Notes under the pieces: generated by a model
What the model saw: the letters and a program-made list of their open reading frames with translations, nothing else
Databases searched by the model: none
Told to the model about the DNA's origin: nothing
Shown here: positions 7,370-16,759 of the stretch, piece by piece
How the letters are laid out: every line of letters starts with the position of its first letter
Position numbering within the stretch: the stretch's first letter is position 1
Position numbers and translations under genes: made by a program
Source of the DNA: Treponema sp.
GTDB lineage: Bacteria > Spirochaetota > Spirochaetia > Treponematales > Treponemataceae
DNA length: 64,000 nt
Reading direction: 5' to 3'
Assembly (NCBI GenBank): GCA_017548565.1
Contig: JAFYZU010000005.1
Span: 1 to 64,000, forward strand

Positions 7370-9550
7370 ATGAAATTATCTGAAATAAAAACGCCGGTCT
7401 CCGTGATTTCAGGGGTCGGTCCTCAGCTTACAAAGACTCTTGCCAGACTGAACATATTTACTGTTTCAGATTTACTTCAATATTATCCGAAAGATTACGA
7501 AGACAGAACAAAACGCATTCCTCTTGCCCAATGGAATCTGCATAAAAAAGTTCATACCGTTGCAAAAGTCGTAAACCAGGAATGGTTCGGCTACGGAAAC
7601 ATGAAAACCTTAAAAATCATAATTGATGACGGCTCGGCAACCGGCGAATTAATCTGTTTTAACCGTCCGTTTCTTGAAAAAATCCTGATTCCCCAGAGCA
7701 TAATAACTGTAACCGGTCAATTCTATCAGAAATACAATTCCCTGCAGTCAACTTCATTCGAAGCAGTCGTCATGGATTCAAAGGACTGTATTATCAAAGA
7801 TGGTTTTGTAGATTATATGAACACAATGCCGTTAAATTCAAAGGTAATTCCAGTCTACCCATTAACTGAAGGTCTTTCGCAGAAAAACATACAGAAGGCT
7901 GTTTCTCAGGCAATACGTCAATATGCGCTTGGAATTGACAATGAACTTCCTGAAGATATAATCATGCGTCGTTCACTTCTTTCAAAAAATGATGCCATAA
8001 GAAACATTCACATGCCACCGGACCTTAAGACTGCAGAACAGGCACGAATAACACTTGCTTACGAAGAATTATACAATTTTCAATATGCAGTATGCGCTCA
8101 TGCCTTAAAACGACGTGGAACCATCCCGTCCCTAACTGACAAGGTTACGGAAGGATTGGAAATCAGTTTCACAAAAGAAGAATTTGCCGCATCTCTTTCT
8201 CCGCTTCAAAAGCAGTTTCTCGAAAAGCTGCCCTTTGAATTAACGGACGACCAGATGAAAGTTATACGGGAGATGAACTGCGATATAGACAAGGGTTACG
8301 AAGAACGAAACAGAATTCTTGTTCAATATGAACGCGGCATCCCTCTGCCTTTGCGCCAGCTTTTTACAATGTCCAGACTTTTACAGGGCGATGTAGGCTC
8401 CGGAAAAACCTTGTGCGCTTTATTTGCTTGTCTTCGGGTAATCAGCTGGAAGGGACAATGTGCCTTCATGGCTCCTACTGAAATTCTTGCCAGACAGCAC
8501 GCAGAAACAACCTTTAAATTTCTTGGTGACATGGGAATCAGAACTGCCTTTTTAACAGGAAACATAAAAAGCACAGGACGGATACAGCTTTTAAAAGCAC
8601 TAAAAAATGGTGAAATTGATATTCTTATTGGAACTCATGCATTGTTTTCGGCCAATGTCCAGTACAATGACCTGCAGCTGGCGGTAATAGATGAACAGCA
8701 CCGCTTTGGTGTAATGCAGCGGCAGTCGATTCTTGCTAAAGGACGTGTCGAAAAAAAATGCTCCTTAACCTTTGAACCCCATCTTCTGATGATGAGTGCA
8801 ACTCCGATTCCGCAAAGTCTTGCCCTGACCTTCTTCGGAGATTTAGACATTTCGACAATAAAAACAAAGCCTTCCGGACGCAAAGAAATAAAAACATATC
8901 TTGTAAAAGAAGGAAACGAAATGAATGCATATGAGGCAGTTCGAAAAGAGCTTGAAAAAGGAAGACAGGCTTATTTTGTTTATCCTGCAATTGACAGCGA
9001 AACAGGATTAAAATCTGCCGAACGAAGCTTTCAGAATCTTTCAAAAAAGATATTTCCTCAGTTTAAATGTGCATTAATTCACTCTCAGATAGATGAAGAT
9101 GAGCAGGTTCAGATTCTAAATGATTTTTATAACGGAAAAATCCAGATTCTTGCCGCAACCACAGTAATCGAAGTTGGAGTTGATGTTCCAAATGCAACCT
9201 GTATGGTAATCGAAAACGCCGACTATTTCGGAATGTCACAGCTTCATCAGCTTAGGGGACGAACCGGTCGTGGAAGTGAACAATCCTATTGTTTTTTAAT
9301 TTACAGTAATAATATAACGAAGACAGGCATTGAAAGAATAAAAGCATTAAGACAAAGTACCGATGGATTTTATCTTGCAGAACAGGATTTAAAAACAAGA
9401 GGCCCCGGAGAACTGAACGGTAAACTTCAGTCCGGAGCGCTCCAGTTCCAGATTGCAGATTTAACGAAGGATCTTGGTCTTTTATCCCTCGCAAAAATCG
9501 ATGCAATTGAACAACTTAAAAAAGCCGGTCAAAATCAATTACTTTATTGA
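7370..9550 (+). CDS. recG: ATP-dependent DNA helicase RecG
   Basis: 726 residues, slightly longer than usual. The N-terminal wedge/OB domain (about residues 1-200, with GVGPQLTKTLARLNI) precedes superfamily 2 motor domains with Walker A GDVGSGKT (about 339-346) and the DEQH box (about 441-444) followed by RFGVMQR. Motif VI lies in QLHQLRGRTGRG. RecG regresses stalled replication forks and processes Holliday junctions. An extra stretch around residues 303-330, just before Walker A, accounts for the added length. AAAGG just precedes the ATG. Its 3' end overlaps the convergent VIT gene by 12 bases. Confidence 0.97.
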   Translation: MKLSEIKTPVSVISGVGPQLTKTLARLNIFTVSDLLQYYPKDYEDRTKRIPLAQWNLHKKVHTVAKVVNQEWFGYGNMKTLKIIIDDGSATGELICFNRPFLEKILIPQSIITVTGQFYQKYNSLQSTSFEAVVMDSKDCIIKDGFVDYMNTMPLNSKVIPVYPLTEGLSQKNIQKAVSQAIRQYALGIDNELPEDIIMRRSLLSKNDAIRNIHMPPDLKTAEQARITLAYEELYNFQYAVCAHALKRRGTIPSLTDKVTEGLEISFTKEEFAASLSPLQKQFLEKLPFELTDDQMKVIREMNCDIDKGYEERNRILVQYERGIPLPLRQLFTMSRLLQGDVGSGKTLCALFACLRVISWKGQCAFMAPTEILARQHAETTFKFLGDMGIRTAFLTGNIKSTGRIQLLKALKNGEIDILIGTHALFSANVQYNDLQLAVIDEQHRFGVMQRQSILAKGRVEKKCSLTFEPHLLMMSATPIPQSLALTFFGDLDISTIKTKPSGRKEIKTYLVKEGNEMNAYEAVRKELEKGRQAYFVYPAIDSETGLKSAERSFQNLSKKIFPQFKCALIHSQIDEDEQVQILNDFYNGKIQILAATTVIEVGVDVPNATCMVIENADYFGMSQLHQLRGRTGRGSEQSYCFLIYSNNITKTGIERIKALRQSTDGFYLAEQDLKTRGPGELNGKLQSGALQFQIADLTKDLGLLSLAKIDAIEQLKKAGQNQLLY

Positions 9551-12499
9551 AATTTCTCCAATAGTATAGCTTCCTTTCACGGTATCGAGCTGTAATGTAA
9601 GCACCTGCTTTGTCTGATTCGGTTTTCCAAAATTCGTATAAACTTCTGCATGTACAATTACCGGCTGAAGAATCTTCTGGCTTCTTGTTCCATAATAATT
9701 TGCTTCTATTTTGTATTTACCGGATGGAGCCTTTTTAATGCAGAATTCTTCAGGACCATAACCCTGTGTAAAATCACGGGAAATTCGGCCTCCATTTCTG
9801 GTAAGCTTATGACCATAATAGCATTTTTCTTTATCAGGGTCTGTTACCCACAAATCAATATCACAATCATCGGTGTCCCAGGTCAGGACAATTCTTACGT
9901 CTACCGGGAAATTCTGCATTATCCTCTGATCATATTTTGAAGTCAGTTTTCCTTTAATTCCGCTTACTGCAATAATTCCCTGCATATCATTCAGGACAAT
10001 CTGCGAAAGATGCGCATAACGAGAATCCCATCTGTGTTCTACAACATAGTACAAGGTATCAAGCGCCTTCTGGTAATATTCAAGCCTTTCATTTCCTTTA
10101 CGGGTTTGTGCAAGTTCCGCGTATGCAAGTCCAAGATCCCTGTAGAACATTGGAATTTCATTTTTCATCTTTACAGTTTTTTCAAGAATATCAACGGCAT
10201 TTTCAAATAATTTCCATTCCGAAAGCTTTGTTCCAAGAGCACGCATTATATCTGCATTTTCAAGATTCATTTCTGCAAGATTTGAAAGGATTGCAAGCGC
10301 TTCTTCGTTAAATTTTTCTTCCCTGAAATAATCTGCCGTTTCAATATAGAAGGCCGGAGATTCTCCAAAGCTCTTTTTAAGCTCAAGATATTTGTCATAC
10401 ATTTTATCTGATGCAGTACGTTTCAGAACAACAAGATATGATGAATCCGGAGCCCATGCCTGTAATGAAACCGAAGCCTGAGCGCTCTGCTGAGATGCAC
10501 CATCAGTATTTTTCGCAGAATTGAAAGCTCTTCCCTCCATCTCAACAGCACGATAAGATTCATTCATAACGGCAGCATCTGCAGTTGCTTCTTCAAGTGG
10601 AACAGATTCATTGGCAATTCTTCTGCCATTTGATTTCTTTTTTTCCGGAACCTGCTTTCTGAATTCTTCCGGTGTCGTTAACCACCATTTTTTGAATTCT
10701 TCGAAATCCCTTAATGTATCTTCTGTAATTCCATCCACATGAACATTCGAATTTTTATTCATTATCATACGATTGTACTGCTCAAGAAGTTCTGCAGGCG
10801 GTACAATTTCATATTTTACATAATCCGATACAGTTTCAAGAACAATCAGGGACGTATCCTTTGTAACAACCTTATGTTTTTTTGCCAGCCCGATGATTTC
10901 ATCCCTGTTTTTCCTGTAATCCATATTAAGTTCTTCTATCTTTTTTGAAGCCCACAACTGAATTACATCAAGCGTTAATTCATCATCCTCGCGAACAGAA
11001 GAAACATTATAAGTTAAAGTTTCTGAAATTTTGTTTCCATAACCCAGCGATACTTTTATCTGTGCCGACTTCTTTTTCAGAATTCCACAAATATTTATAT
11101 CACCATAACCTTCAATAATTGAACCAGGCTTCGGATAAACCTCGGTAACTGCCGACGGATCGTAATCAATGCTGATAATCCTGTATGGCTGCTCAGAAAG
11201 GAACGAAAGATTTTCTTTTACGCTGTGACGATTTAAATCAACGACAATTCCATAATTATCACGGGTTATTTTTTCAAGCATGAAATAATCTGCACTTAAG
11301 CTTGAATTAATGACATTTACCGGTACAGAAGAAAGCTGTTTTTTCGGATAAGATTCCATCCAGTTTGAAATTCCGTCTGTTACAATAAACACTTCATCTA
11401 TAAGAATGGCATCAAGAACAAGTGTATCTAAATCAATACACCCCAGTGATGTAGCACCGTCGTACTTTAACGACGAAATGCATTTTCTAAGATCCTGAAC
11501 ATTATAAAATACATTTTTATGCTGCAGCTTATAATTGAACGGTATGAATTCTATTGCTTCAATTTTATTTTTTTCGATATATGAACATAAAAGCTCTGTT
11601 TCTTTTTCAATATCACGCTGTGCACCGGAAGAAGACACATCAAAATAAATACGGACGCCGTTTACCTTCTGTTTTTTATTGTCTGCGGATTTTGATGAAT
11701 GCTTATCCGAAAAAGCAGTGATATAAAAATATGAATCCTTTCCATACTCCTGCATGAAAACATTATTTCCTGAAATAAATTCCGAAGGGATGAATATTTT
11801 TAAGGTATTTTTCTGAATATAATCTGTTTTTGTAAACGAAGCATTGAATCCGGAATGCCATTCATTAAAAACTATGTTGTTTTCATTTTTTTCAAGAACC
11901 TTAGGCTTTATTTTTTGTTTAAATACTTCCATCTTGAATGAAAACTTTTCAACGGGTGAAGAAGTGAGAGGTAAAAATTCATAAAGCCTGCAGTATTTTG
12001 ATGATTTATCATAAATGTTGGATGCATTAGTTAAATCCTGCTGGATTACAAGTTTAACGAAACGGGAAGAATCAGGATTAAAAGGATATACCCTTATTCT
12101 GTAATTGTTTCCCTTTGTTTTTTCAAGAAGTCCCGGATCTACGTTTCGTCGGGTAATGTCTTCAAAAACTACACGACCCTTGTCTTTTTCTACGACTACA
12201 CCATCACGGAATTTCCCGTTTATATCCAGGGCATAGCCGATTACCGACTGACCCTTTCCGAGCGGAAACTGGATCTCGCCTTCAAGCACCCGTTTTTCAT
12301 AATTGTGCAGCTCCATCTCTACTATAGTAGTAGCGATAGAACCGGTAACCTGTACATCGACCTTTATGTCTTTTATTTTAATGTTTTCCTGTTTTTTACC
12401 GTCGGATGAATCTGTCGTTTTTACAGTTATAAAATTCTGTGACCAGACTGTACAGAAAAGTCCCGAAATCAAGGTTAAAAAAATAAAAATCTTTTTCAT
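9539..12499 (-). CDS. Exported VIT / von Willebrand A / TPR / DUF2135 protein
   Basis: A 986-residue protein with a cleavable signal peptide (MKKIFIFLTLISGLFCTVWSQ). A VIT domain (about 25-150) opens with KDIKVDVQVTGSIATTIVEM. A VWA domain (about 275-400) follows with an intact MIDAS start FDVSSS and IVTDGISNW. After a linker come TPR-like helices (about 705-850) and a C-terminal DUF2135 domain (VRIVLTWDTDDCDIDLWV onward). VIT/VWA proteins bind ligands or metals on the cell surface or in the periplasm; inter-alpha-trypsin-inhibitor-like adhesion is the family precedent. AAAGGGAG precedes the ATG. The gene stands alone and its partner is not visible. Architecture is clear, function open. Confidence 0.85.
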   Translation of the reverse strand: MKKIFIFLTLISGLFCTVWSQNFITVKTTDSSDGKKQENIKIKDIKVDVQVTGSIATTIVEMELHNYEKRVLEGEIQFPLGKGQSVIGYALDINGKFRDGVVVEKDKGRVVFEDITRRNVDPGLLEKTKGNNYRIRVYPFNPDSSRFVKLVIQQDLTNASNIYDKSSKYCRLYEFLPLTSSPVEKFSFKMEVFKQKIKPKVLEKNENNIVFNEWHSGFNASFTKTDYIQKNTLKIFIPSEFISGNNVFMQEYGKDSYFYITAFSDKHSSKSADNKKQKVNGVRIYFDVSSSGAQRDIEKETELLCSYIEKNKIEAIEFIPFNYKLQHKNVFYNVQDLRKCISSLKYDGATSLGCIDLDTLVLDAILIDEVFIVTDGISNWMESYPKKQLSSVPVNVINSSLSADYFMLEKITRDNYGIVVDLNRHSVKENLSFLSEQPYRIISIDYDPSAVTEVYPKPGSIIEGYGDINICGILKKKSAQIKVSLGYGNKISETLTYNVSSVREDDELTLDVIQLWASKKIEELNMDYRKNRDEIIGLAKKHKVVTKDTSLIVLETVSDYVKYEIVPPAELLEQYNRMIMNKNSNVHVDGITEDTLRDFEEFKKWWLTTPEEFRKQVPEKKKSNGRRIANESVPLEEATADAAVMNESYRAVEMEGRAFNSAKNTDGASQQSAQASVSLQAWAPDSSYLVVLKRTASDKMYDKYLELKKSFGESPAFYIETADYFREEKFNEEALAILSNLAEMNLENADIMRALGTKLSEWKLFENAVDILEKTVKMKNEIPMFYRDLGLAYAELAQTRKGNERLEYYQKALDTLYYVVEHRWDSRYAHLSQIVLNDMQGIIAVSGIKGKLTSKYDQRIMQNFPVDVRIVLTWDTDDCDIDLWVTDPDKEKCYYGHKLTRNGGRISRDFTQGYGPEEFCIKKAPSGKYKIEANYYGTRSQKILQPVIVHAEVYTNFGKPNQTKQVLTLQLDTVKGSYTIGEISIK

Positions 12500-12578
12500 G
12501 TATGCTCCCTTTAGTATTTATACTATGAATAACATCTGAAAAAGATTTTTGTAACACTATAACGGCTGTAATATAATT

Positions 12579-13421
12579 TTATGCAACGTATGATTCAAGC
12601 ATTCTGCTTCTTGTCGGATGCTGTAATCTGACTATTGCATGCTTTTCTATCTGTCTTATTCTTTCTTTTGTAAGCTCACACTCATCACCGACTTCCTGTA
12701 AAGACATTGGTTTTAATCCATTAAGACCATAACGCATTCTAAGAACCTTTTCTTCATTCGGACGCAGCGTTTTAAGAACAGATTCAATATCTTCTTTCAT
12801 TGCTTTTTCAATAACCTTTTCTTCTGGTTTTGCATAAAGCTCATCCTCACAGAAATCAGAAACAGAAGTATGTTCGCTTCCGGAATTGTTGATTTCTGCA
12901 TCTAAAGATACCATCTCTCGTGAAATATTAATCATCTCGCGGACGTGAGATGTTTCCATGCCAAGCATTTTACCGATTTCTTCATACTCCTGCTGCTCAG
13001 ATTTATTTCCTGCAACAATTTTCTTTGCCTGCTCAATCCTTACAAGCTCATTTGCCTTATTAAGAGGAAGACGGATTGCACGGCTTTTTTCACTGACTGC
13101 CTTTAATATAGACTGATTAATCCACCAGACTGCATAAGAAATAAAATGATATCCCTTTGAAACATCAAATTTTTCAATTGCATTCAAAAGACCAATATTT
13201 CCTTCGCTGATTAAATCAATAAGATCAAGACCATGATTCTGATAGTTTTTTGCTACCTTTACAACAAATCTCAGATTAGCTTTTACGATTTTATCTTTTG
13301 CTTCCTTATCTCCGTTTTTAGCTTTAACGGCAAGATCTTCTTCCTCATCGCGAGTTAAAAGCGGAATGTTTTTAATATCCTTCAGGTACATTGCTAAAAC
13401 TGAATCATCTTCTCTAATCAT
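12579..13421 (-). CDS. RNA polymerase sigma-70-family factor, short RpoS/RpoD-like
   Basis: 280 residues from the ATG at 13421, preceded by GGAGG; an in-frame TTG 12 bases upstream is rejected because it overlaps that site. Region 1.2 starts at DDSVLAMYLKDIKNIPLLT. Region 2 contains DLIDLISEGNIGLLNAIEKF and YAVWWINQSI (core binding, -10 recognition and melting). Region 3 and region 4 (MSLQEVGDECELTKERIRQIEKHA, -35 recognition) complete it. Region 1.1 is absent, so it is a secondary or stress-type factor like Borrelia RpoS rather than a full housekeeping RpoD, although a housekeeping role cannot be excluded from the window. Regulation appears sigma-54 dependent (see the promoter at 13454-13470). 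Confidence 0.9.
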   Translation of the reverse strand: MIREDDSVLAMYLKDIKNIPLLTRDEEEDLAVKAKNGDKEAKDKIVKANLRFVVKVAKNYQNHGLDLIDLISEGNIGLLNAIEKFDVSKGYHFISYAVWWINQSILKAVSEKSRAIRLPLNKANELVRIEQAKKIVAGNKSEQQEYEEIGKMLGMETSHVREMINISREMVSLDAEINNSGSEHTSVSDFCEDELYAKPEEKVIEKAMKEDIESVLKTLRPNEEKVLRMRYGLNGLKPMSLQEVGDECELTKERIRQIEKHAIVRLQHPTRSRMLESYVA

Positions 13422-13453
13422 TATGACCTCCAAAGTCTATACATATAATATAT

Positions 13454-13470
13454 AGCAATTTTCGTGCCAA
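13454..13470 (-). promoter_or_regulatory. Exact sigma-54 (-24/-12) promoter upstream of the sigma-70-family gene
   Basis: Minus strand TTGGCACG-AAAA-TTGCT: TGGCACG (13463-13469), four bases, TTGCT (13454-13458). It matches the TGGCACG-N4-TTGCW consensus at every defined position with GG/GC spacing intact. A start about 12 bases downstream gives a leader of some 23 bases holding GGAGG. Confidence 0.8.
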
Positions 13471-13522
13471 CTATCAGAAAAAATGAAAATTTATGATTTT
13501 TTTTTACAAACCGGCTGAATTC

Positions 13523-13625
13523 GTCAAAATTTTACGAAATTTACGGAAGTTTTTAATGATTTAAAAAAAATTGTGTCAAAATTTCGCACCGCCTGTATTT
13601 TACCGGAAGATTGAGTCATTTTGAC
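13523..13625. promoter_or_regulatory. Three GTCAAAAT motifs upstream of the sigma-54 promoter (candidate activator sites)
   Basis: GTCAAAAT occurs at 13523-13530 and 13575-13582 on the plus strand and inverted at 13618-13625, the last within a GTCA-TTT-TGAC palindrome. They lie roughly 55-155 bases upstream of the -24 element, a usual distance for enhancer-binding protein sites. AT-richness lowers specificity. Confidence 0.4.
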
Positions 13626-13630
13626 ACAGT

Positions 13631-14812
13631 TTATTTTATGAGAGACCAGACAATATAATATTTTCGAAGATTCTGGAGCTGATCCTTGTTTAATTCTGAT
13701 TTTACGGAATAAGTTACGCCCTTATTATCTGAAAAAACAAGCTTTCCTTTTCCAAAAAGATTCATGTCTGTAATGCTGTCTATTTTTATTTTTATTTCAC
13801 CTTGAGTAGTTTTAAACGAGAGATGATCCCTGTAAAAAGAAAATATTCCGTTTTCAAAAATCTCAGCTTTTTTATCTTCCTGATATTTGTACATCGTAAG
13901 TTCTGAATCAGAAAAATATGCACGTTTGCCTTCAAAATTCTTTACAAAATCTTTAAGGACTTTTTCCTGATAATTATCCCATTCTTCTACTGTGCGGAAT
14001 TTAAAATCGCTCGTAAAATATCCGTATTCGTCAATATCCGAAGCAACACCGCATTTTTTACAATAAACGGAATTTCTTACTGTAACAATTGAATCAATCT
14101 CGCGGCATTTAGGGCACACACAAAGAGAGCATTCAAGCCCTTCCGCAAGATTTTTTCCTTTATATTTTATCTGATTCTGTTTCTGTTTAACGTACGCATT
14201 TTCCTGAAGATCCTTACGGATTGCTTTTGTAATTGCATCGGACTGCATCTGAGCTATTTTTTCTTTAGGATAAATATTTACGATTCCACCATGCATGACA
14301 CCCTTGCGTTTTTCCTTTGCCCATCGTGGAAAAGTAAAATAACCGCCTTCAATCCTGTAAGTTACAAGAGCGACCTGCGAGGATTTTACAAGCTCCCCTA
14401 TCTCATCAGGAATAAAACCTGTTCTTCCATTAAATGGTGCATTGATTTCCGGAAAAAAGCATACATTACGACCGGTACGCAGAACTCTTGTAATTTTCAT
14501 TTCTGTGAGCGCGAGGTCTGTCCCCTTTGTCTGAACAATAGGTTCAAAAGCCCATTTTATGAATTTTGAAACCGATTCTTTCTTTAATGCAAATTCGTTT
14601 ACTGCAAAATACATCTGCTGCGGAAAGCTGAGTCCCGTTAAAAAAGCATCATCATCCGTGCTGCGGTTAGACACTACAAGATACGGTCCTTTTAAATCTG
14701 ACGGAGCTAAATCATATGAATATTTATATTTTCTCTTTATGCGGGATTTTGAAACACCTCTTACTAAAGACCAGAATTTCTGATGGCGTTTATATCCTTT
14801 AGACTCATTCAT
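13631..14812 (-). CDS. PlsC-like acyltransferase with internal zinc ribbon
   Basis: The start is taken at ATG 14812 (MNESKGYKRHQKFW), seven bases after the methyltransferase stop. A longer TTG-start frame would run back into that gene and adds no domain. The product is 393 residues. LVVSNRSTDDDAFLTGLSF corresponds to the acyltransferase block with His replaced by Arg-Ser-Thr before the Asp cluster. RNVCFFPEINAPFNGRTGF matches the FPEG-like block with E-I-N-A. A zinc-ribbon segment (CVCPKCREI...VYCKKCG) follows, then a C-terminal domain of unknown type. It is probably a phospholipid or glycolipid acyltransferase relative, but the HxxxxD His is not seen, so activity is uncertain. No Shine-Dalgarno; coupling to the upstream gene is likely. 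Confidence 0.65.
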   Translation of the reverse strand: MNESKGYKRHQKFWSLVRGVSKSRIKRKYKYSYDLAPSDLKGPYLVVSNRSTDDDAFLTGLSFPQQMYFAVNEFALKKESVSKFIKWAFEPIVQTKGTDLALTEMKITRVLRTGRNVCFFPEINAPFNGRTGFIPDEIGELVKSSQVALVTYRIEGGYFTFPRWAKEKRKGVMHGGIVNIYPKEKIAQMQSDAITKAIRKDLQENAYVKQKQNQIKYKGKNLAEGLECSLCVCPKCREIDSIVTVRNSVYCKKCGVASDIDEYGYFTSDFKFRTVEEWDNYQEKVLKDFVKNFEGKRAYFSDSELTMYKYQEDKKAEIFENGIFSFYRDHLSFKTTQGEIKIKIDSITDMNLFGKGKLVFSDNKGVTYSVKSELNKDQLQNLRKYYIVWSLIK

Positions 14813-14819
14813 ACTATAA

Positions 14820-15404
14820 TTATCGGCTGATTTTTCTGCTAACTGCAATTTTATCGCCAAAATTATAGAACACAGTTTCAAATTCAGTATTGTTTTCAAG
14901 AAATTCTATGTATTTCTGGATTTTTTTTACGAGTTTTTTTGTGCTGTAATTATGTGTAAGCGTCAGATCTTCTACCATTCCATGAAACGAAAGATTATCG
15001 GTAACAATCACGCCGTTTTCATTCAGATTATGCTTATATTTTTCGAAAAATTTAATATATTGAGCCTTTGGTCCGTCTATAAAAATCAGGTCGAATTTTT
15101 CATCAAGCTCAAGCTTTCCGGCATCTGCTAAGATCAGAGTTATACTATCTTCAAGCCCTGCATCCGATACATTCTGTTTTGCCTTAATATGACGGTCAAT
15201 ATCCATTTCGACAGAAGTTACCTGAACATCTTCCTTTACTGAAGCAAATTTTATAGTTGAGTAACCGATGGCCGTTCCTATTTCAAGCACACTTTTTACA
15301 TCATTTTCAAGAATGTATTTACAGATGAAATCACTGCCTTCATCCTGCATGATTGGAACAGAATTTTTCTTTGCATAAATTTTTATGGAAGAAAGCTCAG
15401 ACAT
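14820..15404 (-). CDS. SAM-dependent O-methyltransferase (YrrM/TrmR-like)
   Basis: A 194-residue class I methyltransferase. VLEIGTAIGYSTIKFA is the SAM-binding motif I, followed by TSVEMDID (acidic residue for ribose) and FDLIFIDGPKAQY with the metal-binding Asp pattern of the O-methyltransferase 3 family. Relatives of this size include TrmR/YrrM, which methylates 5-hydroxyuridine in tRNA, but catechol-type substrates are possible. The ATG has no Shine-Dalgarno; TATAAT ends six bases upstream with TTGTAA 17 bases further, so the message is probably leaderless. Followed closely by the acyltransferase gene. Confidence 0.85.
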   Translation of the reverse strand: MSELSSIKIYAKKNSVPIMQDEGSDFICKYILENDVKSVLEIGTAIGYSTIKFASVKEDVQVTSVEMDIDRHIKAKQNVSDAGLEDSITLILADAGKLELDEKFDLIFIDGPKAQYIKFFEKYKHNLNENGVIVTDNLSFHGMVEDLTLTHNYSTKKLVKKIQKYIEFLENNTEFETVFYNFGDKIAVSRKISR

Positions 15405-15410
15405 AAAATC

Positions 15411-15439
15411 ATTATAAAGAGTGAAAAAAATAGTTACAA
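15411..15439 (-). promoter_or_regulatory. Promoter abutting the O-methyltransferase ATG
   Basis: Minus strand TTGTAA (15434-15439), 17-base spacer, TATAAT (15411-15416), then six bases and ATG. The start site would coincide with the initiation codon. Confidence 0.65.
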
Positions 15440-15446
15440 GCGAAAA

Positions 15447-16736
15447 CTAATTATTATACTCTAATAATTGCTTTGCACCTTTGTATACATTTTCATCATA
15501 AATGATATAACTTGTGTTATTGTATTCACCTGTTTCAACATCATACCATTTGTAACCTATCATGGTTTTATCCCAGGAATTAACCAGATAAAGTTTTGTA
15601 CCCCTGACATATAAATGTCCATACATAAGATTACATCTGAACCTGTTGTCTTCATTCTGTGGTATTCTCGTCATTTCAAGAGTTTCTTTGTTAATCTGGA
15701 AAACATCTATTAAAGCTTCTCCTTTAACATCACTGTTTTTCTTAACGGCATATAACTGATCATTTGCATTTACAGCCATCATAAAAAATGGAGCATCTTT
15801 GTTTTCCTTTACTAATGTAACTGAATCTCCAGTAACTTCATACAAAAGTATTGCATTATGAGAGTTATTATAATCATTGCCTTCATAATACCATTTTGAT
15901 ATATATATTTTATTTCCTTCTACATAATTAACTGTGAACAATGATTTTTCTGCTTCCCTGCCGCTGTTTAATTCATACTTTGAAACCTCATTATTTTCCC
16001 TGTCCAGTTTCCATAAATAATTTTTCTTGTTATAAGGTTTTGCCAGCCAGAAATTTCCTTTTTCATCAGATATTGCATACTCATTAAACGGAGACCCAGA
16101 ACGTGTTTTAGCAAGGAAAACCCTGTCATTAAGTACGTCCTCCTTTGAATCAAAAATATAGAAAAACAGACCATCGGTTCCTTCTTCTCCCGCTAAACCG
16201 CATTCCGTAAGTAACGTTGCATATCCTGCTTTACTTGATGTACTCTGCAGTAAAGGCATACTGGCTCCACTTATTTTATAGTCAACAAAGCTTACCGTTT
16301 TACTCTCCGGAGAAAGACATACTATTTTTGAACTGGTAACGGAATTTGTATAATATTTTTTAGGATTTTCTCCAAGCTCAAGCACCTGGCTGTTTGTAAA
16401 CATTGTTTCTTCTCCAAAATAAACCCAGTCAAAAATTCTGTTCGTGTCTATGTCCACAACAACAAATATATCTCCCCTCTGAAAATATCTTGTCGTTCCC
16501 TTAAACTTCTTTTTCTTTCCTTTATAATAGCGTTTTTCATAAACAGGCATTGCAAAAACTATCGGATCATTTAAATGCTCAAAAGTTGAAATTAAAGATG
16601 TTTTTTCATATATTTTTTCATTTCCGCCCCTGTATTCATAATCATTCGGATCCAAATAATCCGGAAAAACATCAAAGCATGAAACAAAAAGCATCATGCA
16701 TAATAATATACCTGCAAATTTTATCTTATTTTTCAT
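15447..16736 (-). CDS. Lipoprotein of duplicated cassette, copy 2 (complete)
   Basis: 429 residues with a lipoprotein signal MKNKIKFAGILLCMMLFVSC and then FDVFPDYLDPNDYEYRGGNE, shared with copy 1 at 1-936. The mature part has regularly spaced strand-turn units (VYFGEETMFTNSQVLELGENPKKYY and similar, many Asp-Asn-Arg turns), which suggests a beta-propeller; this is an impression, not a domain match. It lies 67 bases downstream of the NlpC/P60-like gene copy 2. GAGGAAAG precedes the ATG. It is probably anchored in the envelope next to the product of the upstream gene. Function unknown. Confidence 0.85.
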   Translation of the reverse strand: MKNKIKFAGILLCMMLFVSCFDVFPDYLDPNDYEYRGGNEKIYEKTSLISTFEHLNDPIVFAMPVYEKRYYKGKKKKFKGTTRYFQRGDIFVVVDIDTNRIFDWVYFGEETMFTNSQVLELGENPKKYYTNSVTSSKIVCLSPESKTVSFVDYKISGASMPLLQSTSSKAGYATLLTECGLAGEEGTDGLFFYIFDSKEDVLNDRVFLAKTRSGSPFNEYAISDEKGNFWLAKPYNKKNYLWKLDRENNEVSKYELNSGREAEKSLFTVNYVEGNKIYISKWYYEGNDYNNSHNAILLYEVTGDSVTLVKENKDAPFFMMAVNANDQLYAVKKNSDVKGEALIDVFQINKETLEMTRIPQNEDNRFRCNLMYGHLYVRGTKLYLVNSWDKTMIGYKWYDVETGEYNNTSYIIYDENVYKGAKQLLEYNN

Positions 16737-16759
16737 TTCTTCTTTCCTCGTAATAAATA

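Noticed and set aside
13422-13433. TTG start for the sigma factor
   Set aside because: The codons overlap the GGAGG that serves the ATG at 13421.
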